Positions 38,883 through 48,420 of a DNA stretch of 64,000 nt are shown here, one piece after another (position 1 is the first letter of the stretch; each line of letters opens with the position of its first letter). The notes beneath the pieces are model-generated. The model saw only the letters and a list, made by a program, of their open reading frames with translations. It ran no database searches and was not told the DNA's origin. This stretch comes from Pseudomonas frederiksbergensis. Its GTDB lineage: Bacteria; Pseudomonadota; Gammaproteobacteria; Pseudomonadales; Pseudomonadaceae. Made by a program: the position numbers and the translations under genes. The stretch covers positions 214,208 through 278,207 of the forward strand of contig NZ_MOBR01000002.1 of assembly GCF_003732705.1 (NCBI RefSeq), given 5' to 3'.

Positions 38883-39938
38883 ATGAGCAGAGTTACACCC
38901 GACAACACGCAAGACCCACACATTGCGTCATTGCTTGGCGAACTGGGCGAGCTGATTCGCCAGGCGCGGCAAAAAGTATTGAGGGCGGTCGATACCGCGC
39001 AGGTGCAAACCTGCTGGCAGATTGGGCGGCATATTGTTGAGTTCGAACAGCAGGGGGCTCGGCGGGCGGTGTATGGCAAGCAGTTGCTGTCGACATTGGC
39101 GAAAGATCTGACTGCGCAATTTGGGAAAGGCTTTGATGCATCGAACCTTCGCTACATGCGGTTGTTTTATCAGGCATTTCCGATTTGTGACGCACTGCGT
39201 CACGAATTGAGCTGGACCCATTACCGCCGACTGCTACGCGTCGACAGTGACAACGCCCGCAACTGGTACATGGACGAAGCCGCCAACCAGAACTGGTCCA
39301 GCCGCGCCCTGGAACGCCAGATCAACACCCTCTACTACGAGCGCCTGCTGATGAGTCGGGACAAGGCTCCCGTCATGACCGAAGCCGCTACCAACATCCA
39401 TGCGATGGCCGAAAGCCCCCGGGAATTCATCCGCGATCCCGTCATGCTGGAGTTTCTCGGCCTGACCAACGCAGGGCTCGTTCTGGAAACCGAACTCGAA
39501 CAAGCACTCATCGAGCAACTGCAGGGCTTCCTGCTGGAGCTTGGTAACGGTTTCGCCTTTGTTGCCCGCCAGCAACGCATAAGCACCGAAGGCAGAGACT
39601 TCTACATCGATCTGGTGTTCTACAACTACCTGCTCAAATGCTTTGTCATCTTCGATCTCAAGCGCGGTGAACTGACCCATCAGGATGTCGGGCAAATGGA
39701 CATGTATGTGCGCATGTACGACGACCTCAAACGCAGCGATGAAGACGGACCGACCGTCGGCATCATTCTGTGCGCGCAAAAAAACGAGTCAGTGGTGCGC
39801 TACTCGGTGTTGCAGGGCAATGAACAACTGTTTGCCAGTAAGTACAAACTGGTACTGCCAAGTGAGGATGAATTGCGGGCGGAGCTGGATCGAGAGCGGG
39901 CTGCAATTGAAGAGCGGTTACTCAACCCGCAATCATGA
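38883..39938 (+). CDS. DUF1016/YhcG-family PD-(D/E)XK nuclease-domain protein
   Basis: The 351-residue protein has an N-terminal DUF1016 domain (CWQIGRHIVEFEQQG, YGKQLLSTLAKDL, and NLRYMRLFYQAFP). Its C-terminal nuclease-like half has FYIDLVFYNYLLKCFVIFDLKRG, a D...(D/E)xK-like pair (IDLVFYN, FDLKRG). YhcG-type proteins occur in many genomes near restriction genes or alone, and the nuclease role is predicted. The ATG at 38883 is preferred. It stands alone here, with no restriction genes next to it. Confidence 0.88.
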   Translation: MSRVTPDNTQDPHIASLLGELGELIRQARQKVLRAVDTAQVQTCWQIGRHIVEFEQQGARRAVYGKQLLSTLAKDLTAQFGKGFDASNLRYMRLFYQAFPICDALRHELSWTHYRRLLRVDSDNARNWYMDEAANQNWSSRALERQINTLYYERLLMSRDKAPVMTEAATNIHAMAESPREFIRDPVMLEFLGLTNAGLVLETELEQALIEQLQGFLLELGNGFAFVARQQRISTEGRDFYIDLVFYNYLLKCFVIFDLKRGELTHQDVGQMDMYVRMYDDLKRSDEDGPTVGIILCAQKNESVVRYSVLQGNEQLFASKYKLVLPSEDELRAELDRERAAIEERLLNPQS

Positions 39939-40010
39939 TTAGCGCTGACGGATTGTTCACAAGCGGCACGAAGACTATCGTTGGCAGCTATCCGCAAAGG
40001 TTCGAAGTCG

Positions 40011-40973
40011 ATGAATTTGCAGGACACATCCTCACTGGCGCCAACAGAGTTGGCGCCATCTGCTTCCGGCAGTCCATTCAAGGAACCCGCCGCTGACGGC
40101 TATATCCTCGGAGGTTTCACTTGGCGACACGCCCATCCGAACGCAAATCGCCCGGTCGTGATCATCAACGCCGCCACCTCAGTCCGTTGCCGCCACTACT
40201 CGCGCTTCGCCGACTACCTGTTCGCCAATAACTTCGACGTCATCACCTACGACTACCGTGGCATTGGGGAGTCTCGGCCGGCATCACTCAAAGGGCTCAA
40301 CGCCACATGGTCCGACTGGGGCGCCCTGGATTTCGAAGCGATGCTCAAGCGTACTCAGCGCGAATTCCCCGGTCAGCCCATCGATGTGGTCGGCCACAGC
40401 TTTGGCGGCTGTGCGGCGGGCCTGGGGGCCTCTGGTCACTTGATCCGGCACTTGGTGACCGTGGGCGCGCAGTTCGCTTACTGGCGCGACTATGCGCCCG
40501 CTCATCGCTGGCGGATGTTCGGCAAGTGGCATGTGGTGATGCCACTGGTAACGATGGTTTGCGGATACTTTCCCGGCAAACGCCTCGGCTGGCTCGAAGA
40601 CACACCCGCCGGCGTCGTTCGCGACTGGAGCACGCCCACCGACCGCTACGAGAAGCGCCCCAGCGGCCGCGTAATCCACGCAAAGCACGGCTGGCTCCCG
40701 TTCGCCAATGTCACCGCGAAAACCCTGGCGATCAGCATCAGCGACGACCCTTACGGCACCATCCCGGCCATCGAACGCCTGCTCGGTTACCTCACCGGCG
40801 GCACGACCACCCATCTGCGAATCGAGCCGAAAGACATCGGCGAGGAAGAAGTCGGACATTTCGCCTTTTTTCGTAGCCCATACCAAGCCACACTATGGCC
40901 CATTGCATTGTCCTGGCTGCAAAACGGCGAACTGGCCCCCGACACCCCCGGGCGGCGAGTGCCACGCGGCTGA
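40011..40973 (+). CDS. Alpha/beta hydrolase
   Basis: This 320-residue cytosolic hydrolase has an alpha/beta fold. The N-terminal strand PVVIINAATSV leads to the helix and the nucleophile elbow VVGHSFGGC (Ser, G-x-S-x-G). The late catalytic residues are an Asp in ISDDPYGTI and a His in EEVGHFAFF. A short helix cap lies in between. The start at 40011 (MNLQDTSS) is chosen, since the earlier codon lacks a site. It lies close to the two paralogue genes. The substrate is unknown. Confidence 0.83.
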   Translation: MNLQDTSSLAPTELAPSASGSPFKEPAADGYILGGFTWRHAHPNANRPVVIINAATSVRCRHYSRFADYLFANNFDVITYDYRGIGESRPASLKGLNATWSDWGALDFEAMLKRTQREFPGQPIDVVGHSFGGCAAGLGASGHLIRHLVTVGAQFAYWRDYAPAHRWRMFGKWHVVMPLVTMVCGYFPGKRLGWLEDTPAGVVRDWSTPTDRYEKRPSGRVIHAKHGWLPFANVTAKTLAISISDDPYGTIPAIERLLGYLTGGTTTHLRIEPKDIGEEEVGHFAFFRSPYQATLWPIALSWLQNGELAPDTPGRRVPRG

Positions 40974-41010
40974 GTGACCTGCCCTCTCAACGAAATACGG
41001 AACGACGCCC

Positions 41011-41421
41011 ATGGCCTCCGCCAACAAGCAGCAAAAACGCGCCACCCGTGCCAAAACCAAGGCCAAGCAGAACCGCACCCAACGGGCCGCTGCGCCGGTC
41101 GAGCTGGACCCGAACGATGATCGCATCGACTTCGAATCGGTGGACCTGACCGAGCTGTTCAAAGAAATGATCGACGCGCAGAAGATCAGCCAGCAAGCGA
41201 TGTGCGCGGCTTTTCTTGAACACCCGCTGCTCGCATTGGTGCTGGAGCAAGAAGGCGAAGAAACAGCGACAGACTTCATCCTCGCGGCACTGATCGAGTA
41301 TCGCCAGTGGTCCGCCGAAGTGGACGAAGCCGCCGCCCTGGCGTGGATCGAATCCCCAGCCTTCCAGGCTGACTACGTGGCGGCGTCCGACGCCATCGCA
41401 GCCCAAACCCAACAGAAATAG
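41011..41421 (+). CDS. Uncharacterised protein, paralogue (copy 2)
   Basis: The 136-residue protein has the basic N-terminus MASANKQQKRATRAKTKAKQ and an acidic helical body with EYRQWSAEVDEAAALAWIES. It is clearly homologous to the genes at 37248 and 41434. Only 12 bases separate it from the latter, so the two are co-transcribed. Function is unknown. Confidence 0.75.
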   Translation: MASANKQQKRATRAKTKAKQNRTQRAAAPVELDPNDDRIDFESVDLTELFKEMIDAQKISQQAMCAAFLEHPLLALVLEQEGEETATDFILAALIEYRQWSAEVDEAAALAWIESPAFQADYVAASDAIAAQTQQK

Positions 41422-41433
41422 AACTGAGTCCCC

Positions 41434-41886
41434 ATGGCATCCCTGAACAAGCAACAGAAACGCGCCAAACGCGCCAAGATCAAAGCCAAGCAAATCAACA
41501 TCCACGGCCGCAAACCCGCCGCGCTGGACGATGACCTCGGTGAAATCGGCGAGCCAATCCCGGAATACACCCTGGCGATGTTCAGCAAAATGCGCGACGC
41601 CGAGGCCATCGGTCGCAACGACATGCTGCTGACTCTGCTGACGAACCTCGCCGACATCATCAGCGACCACCCAGAACTGCTGGACATGGAAAACGCCGAC
41701 AACGAAGCCATGGCCGCCACTCACCTGGCAGCCGATATGCTAATCGACTACCGCATGTGGGCCGACGGCATGGACCGCGACACCGCCCAGGCCTGGCTGA
41801 CCGATCCACAGTTCATCACCGACTTCGGCACCGCGCTCGACAGCTATCGCGAATCGCTGGATGCGCAGGAAGAAAAGGCTGAATGA
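41434..41886 (+). CDS. Uncharacterised protein, paralogue (copy 3)
   Basis: The 150-residue protein starts MASLNKQQKRAKRAKIKAKQ and ends with IDYRMWADGMDRDTAQAWLTDPQFITDF, the third member of the local family. Of the three it has the clearest C-terminal motif. Transcription ends at the hairpin that follows. Function is unknown. Confidence 0.75.
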   Translation: MASLNKQQKRAKRAKIKAKQINIHGRKPAALDDDLGEIGEPIPEYTLAMFSKMRDAEAIGRNDMLLTLLTNLADIISDHPELLDMENADNEAMAATHLAADMLIDYRMWADGMDRDTAQAWLTDPQFITDFGTALDSYRESLDAQEEKAE

Positions 41887-41905
41887 TCAGCCTTTGAGTA
41901 GAAAC

Positions 41906-41943
41906 AAAAACGGCCGCTAGTCATCACTGACAGCGGCCGTTTT
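41906..41943. terminator. Intrinsic terminator between the paralogue pair and gabP
   Basis: AAAAACGGCCGCT-loop-AGCGGCCGTTTT has A and T runs on opposite sides, so it works for the convergent gene pair. Confidence 0.85.
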
Positions 41944-41960
41944 GCATTACGCGGTGTGAA

Positions 41961-43352
41961 TCAGTTCAACACCACCGGTCCAACCTTCTGCAGTTTGCGG
42001 CGACGAGCCACGAACAAGCCGACCGCCACGACCAGCAAACTCAGGAAACCGGTCGCGAGGATTTCCACGCGGTGGGCTTCCTGGAACAGCATGATGGTCA
42101 GGGCCGCGACGATGAAGACGATCACCGCGTAGGTCAGGCCCGGGAACAGCCACATGCTGAAGGCGATTTTTTCGCCGCGTGCCATGCGCTGCTTGCGCAT
42201 ACGCAATTGGGAGATCGCGATCACCAGGTACACCAGCAACGCAATGGCGCCGGAGGTGGCCAGCAGGAAATCGAACACGGCGGCTGGAGCCACGTAGTTG
42301 GCGAATACTGCGACAAACGCGGCGGCAGTGGACAGGATCACGGCCCAGTACGGCGTGCCGCTTTTGTTGGTGCGTTGGGAAACGGCCGGTGCATCACCGC
42401 GCTTGCCCAGGGAGAACATCATGCGCGAAGCGGTGTACAGCGCCGAGTTCAGGCAGCTGGTCACAGCGACCAATACAACGATGTCGACGATCAGCTTGGC
42501 GTTCGGGATGCCCATGCGTTCAAGCACAGTCTGGTAGGAACCGACGGCGGCCAGAACCGGGTCATTCCAAGGCACCAGGGCCACGACGATGAAGATCGAC
42601 ACGAGGTAGAACAAACCGATCCGCCAGATCACCGAATTGGTGGCCTTGGAGATTTGCTGGCCAGGGTTCTTCGATTCCGCGGCCGCGATGGTCACGATCT
42701 CGGTGCCCATGAAGGAGAACATGGTGGTCAGGATCGCGCCCAATACCGCGCCCATGCCGTTTGGCAGGAAGCCTTGGGTGTCGAACAAGTGCGAAACTCC
42801 GCTGACCTGGCTGTTCGGCAGGAAGCCGAAAATCGCCAGAATGCCGAGGCCGATGAAACCGATGATCGCGATGACTTTGACCAGGGCGAACCAGAACTCG
42901 AACTCACCGTAGTTTTTCACGCTGAACAGGTTCGTCACCGTCAGCAACAACGTGATGACCAGAGTGAACGCCCAGATCGCCACATTCGGGAACCAGGCAT
43001 GCAGGATCGTCGCGGCGGCGTTGGCCTCCAGCGGAATCACCAACACCCAGAACCACCAGTACAACCAGCCGATGGTGAAACCGGCCCAGTGACCGATCGC
43101 GCGATCGGCGTATGTAGAGAAGGAGCCAGTATCCGGCGAGGCCACGGCCATTTCGCCAAGCATGCGCATGACCAGCACGACTAGAGCGCCAGCGGCGGCG
43201 TAGGCCAGCAGCACGGCTGGACCGGCAGCGGCAATGGCATGACCCGAGCCGACGAACAGCCCGGCGCCGATAACCCCGGCGATCGACAACATGGTCACAT
43301 GACGCGGTTTGAGCCCCTGTTCGAGGCCATTAGAGCTTTGGGTACTGCTCAT
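41961..43352 (-). CDS. gabP: GABA permease
   Basis: This 463-residue amino acid permease of the APC superfamily has twelve helices and is close to E. coli GabP along its N-terminal third. Shared motifs are LKPRHVTMLSIAGVIGAGLFVGSG, GSFSTYADRAIGHWAGFTIG, and LEANAAATIL. It imports 4-aminobutyrate by proton symport. Relatives include ProY and AnsP, so specificity is a family-level call. No catabolic gab genes are adjacent. A 550-base gap with no gene lies upstream. Confidence 0.85.
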   Translation of the reverse strand: MSSTQSSNGLEQGLKPRHVTMLSIAGVIGAGLFVGSGHAIAAAGPAVLLAYAAAGALVVLVMRMLGEMAVASPDTGSFSTYADRAIGHWAGFTIGWLYWWFWVLVIPLEANAAATILHAWFPNVAIWAFTLVITLLLTVTNLFSVKNYGEFEFWFALVKVIAIIGFIGLGILAIFGFLPNSQVSGVSHLFDTQGFLPNGMGAVLGAILTTMFSFMGTEIVTIAAAESKNPGQQISKATNSVIWRIGLFYLVSIFIVVALVPWNDPVLAAVGSYQTVLERMGIPNAKLIVDIVVLVAVTSCLNSALYTASRMMFSLGKRGDAPAVSQRTNKSGTPYWAVILSTAAAFVAVFANYVAPAAVFDFLLATSGAIALLVYLVIAISQLRMRKQRMARGEKIAFSMWLFPGLTYAVIVFIVAALTIMLFQEAHRVEILATGFLSLLVVAVGLFVARRRKLQKVGPVVLN

Positions 43353-43903
43353 TGAAACTACCTTTGCAAAGAAAGCGATTCAGTCCACCGCGTCTGGCAT
43401 TTCTTTCTCGTAAAAAGAATCCAACGGGGCGTTCCTTATTCTGCACGCAATAATTGCGCCAAAATGTTACAGACTCCCCAGAACCGCGGCTCTCCGGCTG
43501 ACTGGGCGGTCATCGCAAGTCATTGAGATTAATGGCAATTCGCCAGAGCGTTACCCAGCGACCCACTTGTAGAACGAACCAGCGCACCAGAAACACACTG
43601 AAAAAATGTGGGATGCACAATAAAAGTGCAGATCAGGAACGTTTGGCCGGTTAGCGCTTCCAACACCCCGCCAAAGCTGGCAACATCGCGCCTTTTTTTA
43701 CGCGACACCCGCCGGGCAACTGGTTCAAACGGCTGTTCGGTTGATAGCAGCGCGACACACTGCTGTACCGATGCGACAACCTGCCACACACCATCCGTTT
43801 ACCGCCCGTAGCGCTGTTGGCTGCCATTCGAACGCTATGCTAGCTTGGCCGCCTCGCCAGGAAGGCCGCCAACAGCAGGAGCGAAACACTATGAGGAACG
43901 CAC
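43353..43903. other. Intergenic region between gabP and the ABC operon, no gene found
   Basis: 551 bases hold the divergent promoters of gabP and the ABC transporter operon. Short open frames are present but lack ribosome sites and family character. I see no terminator, repeat or clear promoter consensus that I would defend. Confidence 0.6.
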
Positions 43904-44677
43904 ATGGCTGAGGCCACGCCCGCGCTTGAAATCCGCAACTTGCACAAACGCTACGGACAGCTTGAGGTGCTCAAAGGCATCTCGCTGACCGCCCGCGACG
44001 GCGATGTGATCTCGATCCTGGGTTCCTCCGGTTCCGGCAAGTCCACGTTCCTGCGTTGCATCAACCTGCTGGAAAACCCGCATCAGGGCCAGATCCTGGT
44101 GGCCGGCGAAGAACTCAAACTCAAAGCCGCGAAGAACGGCGAACTGTTTGCCGCCGACGGCAAACAGATCAATCGCCTGCGCAGCGAGATCGGTTTTGTG
44201 TTTCAAAACTTTAACCTGTGGCCGCACATGAGCGTGCTCGACAACATCATCGAAGCCCCGCGTCGCGTGCTCGGCCAGAGCAAAGCCGAAGCCATCGAAG
44301 TCGCCGAAGCCTTGCTGGCCAAGGTCGGCATCGCCGACAAGCGTCACGCCTACCCGGCGCAATTGTCCGGCGGCCAGCAACAACGGGCGGCGATTGCCCG
44401 CACATTGGCGATGCAGCCCAAGGTAATCCTGTTCGACGAACCCACTTCCGCCCTTGACCCGGAAATGGTCCAGGAAGTACTTAATGTCATCCGCGCACTG
44501 GCCGAAGAAGGCCGCACCATGTTGCTCGTCACCCACGAAATGGGCTTTGCCCGTCAGGTGTCCAGCGAAGTGGTGTTCCTCCACCAGGGCCTGGTAGAAG
44601 AACAAGGATCGCCACAGCAGGTGTTCGACAACCCGCTTTCGGCACGCTGCAAACAATTCATGTCCAGCAACCGCTAA
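43904..44677 (+). CDS. Basic amino acid ABC transporter, ATP-binding protein
   Basis: This 257-residue ATPase belongs to a polar amino acid importer and is close to E. coli HisP. Walker A GSSGSGKST, signature LSGGQQQR, Walker B VILFDEPTSALDPE and the H-loop VTHEMGF are intact. It is the first gene of an ATPase/binding protein/permease/permease operon on the plus strand. A polar amino acid such as histidine or arginine is the likely substrate, inferred from the family. Confidence 0.95.
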   Translation: MAEATPALEIRNLHKRYGQLEVLKGISLTARDGDVISILGSSGSGKSTFLRCINLLENPHQGQILVAGEELKLKAAKNGELFAADGKQINRLRSEIGFVFQNFNLWPHMSVLDNIIEAPRRVLGQSKAEAIEVAEALLAKVGIADKRHAYPAQLSGGQQQRAAIARTLAMQPKVILFDEPTSALDPEMVQEVLNVIRALAEEGRTMLLVTHEMGFARQVSSEVVFLHQGLVEEQGSPQQVFDNPLSARCKQFMSSNR

Positions 44678-44690
44678 CGGAGCTACCCGC

Positions 44691-45437
44691 ATGCAGAACT
44701 ACAAAAGAATCTTCCTGGCTGCCGCCGTCACCCTGGCCTTCAGCGCCGGTGCCGTCGCCGAGACCTTGAAGATGGGCATCGAAGCGGCCTACCCGCCGTT
44801 CAACAACAAAGATGCCAGTGGCAATGTCGTCGGCTTCGACAAAGAAATCGGCGACGCCCTGTGCGCCAAGATGAAAGTCGATTGCACCGTGGTCACGTCC
44901 GACTGGGACGGCATCATCCCGGCCCTGAACGCCAAGAAATTCGACTTCCTGATCTCCTCGATGTCGATCACCGACGAGCGCAAGCAAGCGGTCGACTTCA
45001 CCGACCCGTACTACTCCAACAAACTGCAATTCATCGCGCCGAAAAACGTGGACTTCAAAACCGACAAGGATTCCTTGCAAGGCAAAGTGATCGGCGCACA
45101 ACGTGCGACCCTCGCCGGCACCTGGATGGAAGACAACATGCCCGGCATTAAAGTCAATCTCTACGACACTCAGGAAAACGCTTACCTCGACCTGACTTCC
45201 GGTCGTCTGGACGGCATCCTGGCGGACAAGTACGTCAACTACGAGTGGCTGAAAAGCGACGCCGGTCGTTCGTATGAATTCAAGGGCGACCCGGTGGAAG
45301 AAAGCGACAAGATCGGTATCGCTGTACGTAAAGGCGACACCCTGCGTGCGAAGCTGAACCTCGCCCTGAAAGAAATCGTTGAAGACGGCACCTACAAGAA
45401 GATCAACGACAAGTACTTCCCGTTCAGCATCTATTGA
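44691..45437 (+). CDS. Basic amino acid ABC transporter, periplasmic binding protein
   Basis: This 248-residue family 3 solute-binding protein has a signal peptide (about 1-22) and the HisJ/ArgT-type motif LKMGIEAAYPPFNNKDASGNVVGFD. The fold carries the ligand-loop FDFLISSMSITDERKQAVDF, where the arginine and aspartate typically contact the alpha-amino acid group. It lies 13 bases after the ATPase gene. Confidence 0.95.
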   Translation: MQNYKRIFLAAAVTLAFSAGAVAETLKMGIEAAYPPFNNKDASGNVVGFDKEIGDALCAKMKVDCTVVTSDWDGIIPALNAKKFDFLISSMSITDERKQAVDFTDPYYSNKLQFIAPKNVDFKTDKDSLQGKVIGAQRATLAGTWMEDNMPGIKVNLYDTQENAYLDLTSGRLDGILADKYVNYEWLKSDAGRSYEFKGDPVEESDKIGIAVRKGDTLRAKLNLALKEIVEDGTYKKINDKYFPFSIY

Positions 45438-45515
45438 TTCTGACCTGCCTGACCGGCGCCGTTCGCTAACGGCGCCAGTCTTTGGCATTGCCTGCCGCGA
45501 TTTGAAAAGAAATCC

Positions 45516-46211
45516 ATGATTATCGACCTCTACGGATTCGGCCCGGCGCTCGCCGCTGGCGCGCTGATGACTGTGAAACTGGCACTCTCGGCCCTGTGCC
45601 TGGGGCTGGTGCTCGGTCTGCTCGGCGCCTTGGCCAAGACTTCTCCGCACAAGCCGTTGCAATGGCTGGGCGGCACCTATTCGACGCTGGTTCGCGGCAT
45701 CCCGGAATTGCTCTGGGTGCTGCTGATCTACTTCGGCACCGTCAATTTGATGCGTGCCCTGGGCGAGTTTTTCGGCAATCCCGATCTCTCGCTCAATGCC
45801 TTTGCCGCTGGCGTGATTGCGCTGGGTCTGTGTTTCGGCGCATACGCCACGGAAGTGTTTCGCGGCGCGATTCTGGCGATCCCCAAAGGGCACAGTGAAG
45901 CTGGCGTGGCCCTGGGCCTGTCGAAATTCCGCATCTTCACCCGACTGATCATGCCGCAGATGTGGCGCATCGCCCTGCCGGGTCTGGGCAACCTGTTCAT
46001 GATCCTGATGAAAGACACCGCACTGGTGTCGGTGATCGGCCTGGAAGAAATCATGCGCCACGCGCAAATCGGCGTGACCGTGTCGAAACAGCCATTCACC
46101 TTCTTCATGGTCGCTGCCTTTATGTACCTGGGCCTGACCATTCTGGCCATGACCGGCATGTACTTTCTGGAACGACGCGCCGCTCGCGGCTTCGCGAGGA
46201 GCACCCAATGA
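45516..46211 (+). CDS. Basic amino acid ABC transporter, permease 1 (HisQ type)
   Basis: This 231-residue inner-membrane permease of the polar amino acid class has the EAA-type motif GHSEAGVALGLSKFRIFTRL. It would pair with the following permease. Its stop overlaps the next start (ATGA), implying coupled translation. The substrate is inferred from the neighbours. Confidence 0.95.
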   Translation: MIIDLYGFGPALAAGALMTVKLALSALCLGLVLGLLGALAKTSPHKPLQWLGGTYSTLVRGIPELLWVLLIYFGTVNLMRALGEFFGNPDLSLNAFAAGVIALGLCFGAYATEVFRGAILAIPKGHSEAGVALGLSKFRIFTRLIMPQMWRIALPGLGNLFMILMKDTALVSVIGLEEIMRHAQIGVTVSKQPFTFFMVAAFMYLGLTILAMTGMYFLERRAARGFARSTQ

Positions 46212-46897
46212 ACTGGGAAGTCATCATCAAATGGCTGCCGAAACTGGCTCAGGGCGCGACGCTGACCCTGGAACTGGTGGCCATCGCCGTGATCGCCGGG
46301 TTGCTGCTGGCGATTCCGCTGGGCATCGCCCGCTCGTCGCAGCGCTGGTACGTGCGGTCATTGCCCTACGCCTACATCTTCTTTTTCCGTGGCACACCGT
46401 TGCTGGTTCAGCTGTTCCTCGTCTACTACGGCCTGGCGCAGTTCGATGCGGTGCGTAACAGCTCGATGTGGCCGTACCTGCGCGATCCGTTCTGGTGCGC
46501 CACGGCGACCATGACCCTGCACACCGCGGCCTACATCGCCGAGATCCTGCGCGGCGCGATCCAGGCGATTCCGCCGGGCGAGATCGAAGCGGCGCGGGCA
46601 CTGGGTATGTCCCGGCCCAAAGCGCTTTTCTACATCATCCTGCCCCGAGCCGCGCGCATCGGCCTGCCGGCCTACAGCAACGAAGTGATCCTGATGCTCA
46701 AGGCCAGCGCCCTGGCCAGCACGGTGACCCTGCTGGAACTGACCGGCATGGCCCGCACCATCATCGCCCGGACCTACCTGCCGGTGGAGATCTTCTTCGC
46801 CGCGGGCATGTTCTATCTATTGATGGCTTACGTGCTGGTTCGCGGCTTCAAGCTGCTGGAGCGCTGGTTGCGCGTCGATGCCTGCCAGGGGCGCTGA
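46208..46897 (+). CDS. Basic amino acid ABC transporter, permease 2 (HisM type)
   Basis: This 229-residue permease has the EAA motif GEIEAARALGMSRPKALFYI and five or six membrane helices. The ATG at 46208 (MNWEVIIKWLPKLAQGATLT) is the family start, and the longer in-frame extension is part of the preceding gene's reading region in another frame. It overlaps HisQ upstream by four bases and the methyltransferase gene downstream by 20 bases. Confidence 0.95.
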   Translation: MNWEVIIKWLPKLAQGATLTLELVAIAVIAGLLLAIPLGIARSSQRWYVRSLPYAYIFFFRGTPLLVQLFLVYYGLAQFDAVRNSSMWPYLRDPFWCATATMTLHTAAYIAEILRGAIQAIPPGEIEAARALGMSRPKALFYIILPRAARIGLPAYSNEVILMLKASALASTVTLLELTGMARTIIARTYLPVEIFFAAGMFYLLMAYVLVRGFKLLERWLRVDACQGR

Positions 46898-48110
46898 TTC
46901 CTCCTACGTGCTGACGGGTGAGGCCCTACTCGCCCGTTTCGCCGCGCTGGATGCTTTTCTGATTGAGCATCAGGCACTGTGGAAGCCTCGGCCGTTTACT
47001 TATCTGCGGCTTCCTTGGGAAACGTCCCACCCGTCGTTGTCTCTATGGCTACGCGGGCGATCGTTGGACGATGCGGAAAGCAGTCATCACCAACCTCATT
47101 TACTCGATGCGCCGGAACCGTTTGCTTCATTGGCGGCGTTGTCGTTTGAGCTGAGTTCGGTGGGTAAATTGCCGGGGCATGCGCTCGAGGCGGCCAGCCA
47201 TCGGTTGAATGTCGATGTGCCGGGGCGCAAGTGGCAGCAGATCGAGGCGTTTGCCAGTCGGTTGTCGTTTGCTGAGGCGCCGAAGCACTGGCTGGATTGG
47301 TGTTCCGGCAAAGGCCACTTGGGCCGGCGCCTGCTACAAAACGGGCAACAACTGACGTGCCTGGAATATGACCCTTCTTTGGTATCGAGCGGCCAGGCAC
47401 TCAGCCAACGCCATCAACTGCATGCGCTGCATATTGAACAAGATGTGCTCGCGGCCGGCGCGGCTTACTTATTGAATGCCGAACACACGCCGGTAGCGTT
47501 GCACGCTTGTGGTGATCTGCATGTGCGACTGATTCAACTCGCCAGCGCCGTGGGCTGCAAACAACTGGCTGTCGCGCCTTGCTGTTACAACCGGATAAAC
47601 CTGGAAACGTATGAGGCGCTTTCCTCGGCTGGTTCGCGATCCGGCCTACAGCTATCTCTCAACGATCTCGCGTTACCGATGAGCGAAACCGTTACCGCCG
47701 GTGCTCGCGTCCGACGTCAGCGTGACACCTCCATGGCCCGGCGCCTGGCCTTTGATCTGCTGCAACGGCAACTGCGCGGCATCGACGAATACCTGCCCAC
47801 CCCTTCCCTGCCCAGCGCCTGGCTGGATAAATCCTTCGCCGACTACTGCCATCATTTGGCCGCACTGAAGGACTTATCCACAATTGGCCCGCAGGAATGG
47901 CCAGCCCTCGAAGCCGCCGGCTGGCAGCGACTCGCCGAAGTACGCAATCTGGAGCTGTTGCGTGGCCTTTTCCGACGCCCGTTGGAGCTGTGGCTAGTCC
48001 TTGATCGGGCACTTTTCCTACTCGAACAGGGATATACCGTTCGCCTCGGCACCTTCTGCGAAACCCCACTTACCCCGCGCAATTTCCTGCTCTTGGCTGA
48101 GCGCGCTTAA
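46878..48110 (+). CDS. SAM-dependent methyltransferase (Methyltransf_32 type)
   Basis: The 410-residue cytosolic protein has a central Rossmann SAM-binding motif (WLDWCSGKGHLGRRL, about residues 138-152). Later motifs are VALHACGDLHVRLIQLA and VAPCCYN. The latter cysteine pair is typical of the class of methyltransferases with a DxHxC region. The substrate is unknown. The start overlaps hisM by 20 bases, which suggests that it is read as part of the same transcript, although the function appears unrelated. Confidence 0.85.
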   Translation: MPARGADSSYVLTGEALLARFAALDAFLIEHQALWKPRPFTYLRLPWETSHPSLSLWLRGRSLDDAESSHHQPHLLDAPEPFASLAALSFELSSVGKLPGHALEAASHRLNVDVPGRKWQQIEAFASRLSFAEAPKHWLDWCSGKGHLGRRLLQNGQQLTCLEYDPSLVSSGQALSQRHQLHALHIEQDVLAAGAAYLLNAEHTPVALHACGDLHVRLIQLASAVGCKQLAVAPCCYNRINLETYEALSSAGSRSGLQLSLNDLALPMSETVTAGARVRRQRDTSMARRLAFDLLQRQLRGIDEYLPTPSLPSAWLDKSFADYCHHLAALKDLSTIGPQEWPALEAAGWQRLAEVRNLELLRGLFRRPLELWLVLDRALFLLEQGYTVRLGTFCETPLTPRNFLLLAERA

Positions 48111-48420
48111 ACAATCACAGCCTGTGGATAACTCTGTTGATGAAATTATCGTGGATCCAATAAATGCGCTGTTTCGCGCCTGAAACACAACTGTTCATTT
48201 TTCGTACACAAAAATAAAAAACTCTAAAAACAGGGATTCGCGCACAAATGAGAATAAGTCCACAAAATCGCGACTGAATGCACTTATCGACCATGTCGTT
48301 GTGCATAAGCATTCAATCAAAAGGACATAACCGCCGAATTCCGGACGCCATCAGCGGAAAATTGCGCCCGGCAACCGCCCTTGTTATACAGGCGGACACT
48401 CCGACTGACAGGAAGCCACA
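48111..48420. other. A/T-rich intergenic region with DnaA-box-like sequences
   Basis: The 310 bases are lower in GC than their neighbours. They contain a perfect DnaA box TGTGGATAA (48123-48131) and the one-mismatch TGTGCATAA (48300-48308). Another perfect TTATCCACA is inside the methyltransferase gene at 47874-47882. No gene or terminator is seen. Confidence 0.5.

Noticed and set aside
43529..43789. 86-residue minus-strand frame upstream of the ABC operon
   Set aside because: It has no homology pattern or ribosome site and lies in a promoter-bearing gap.
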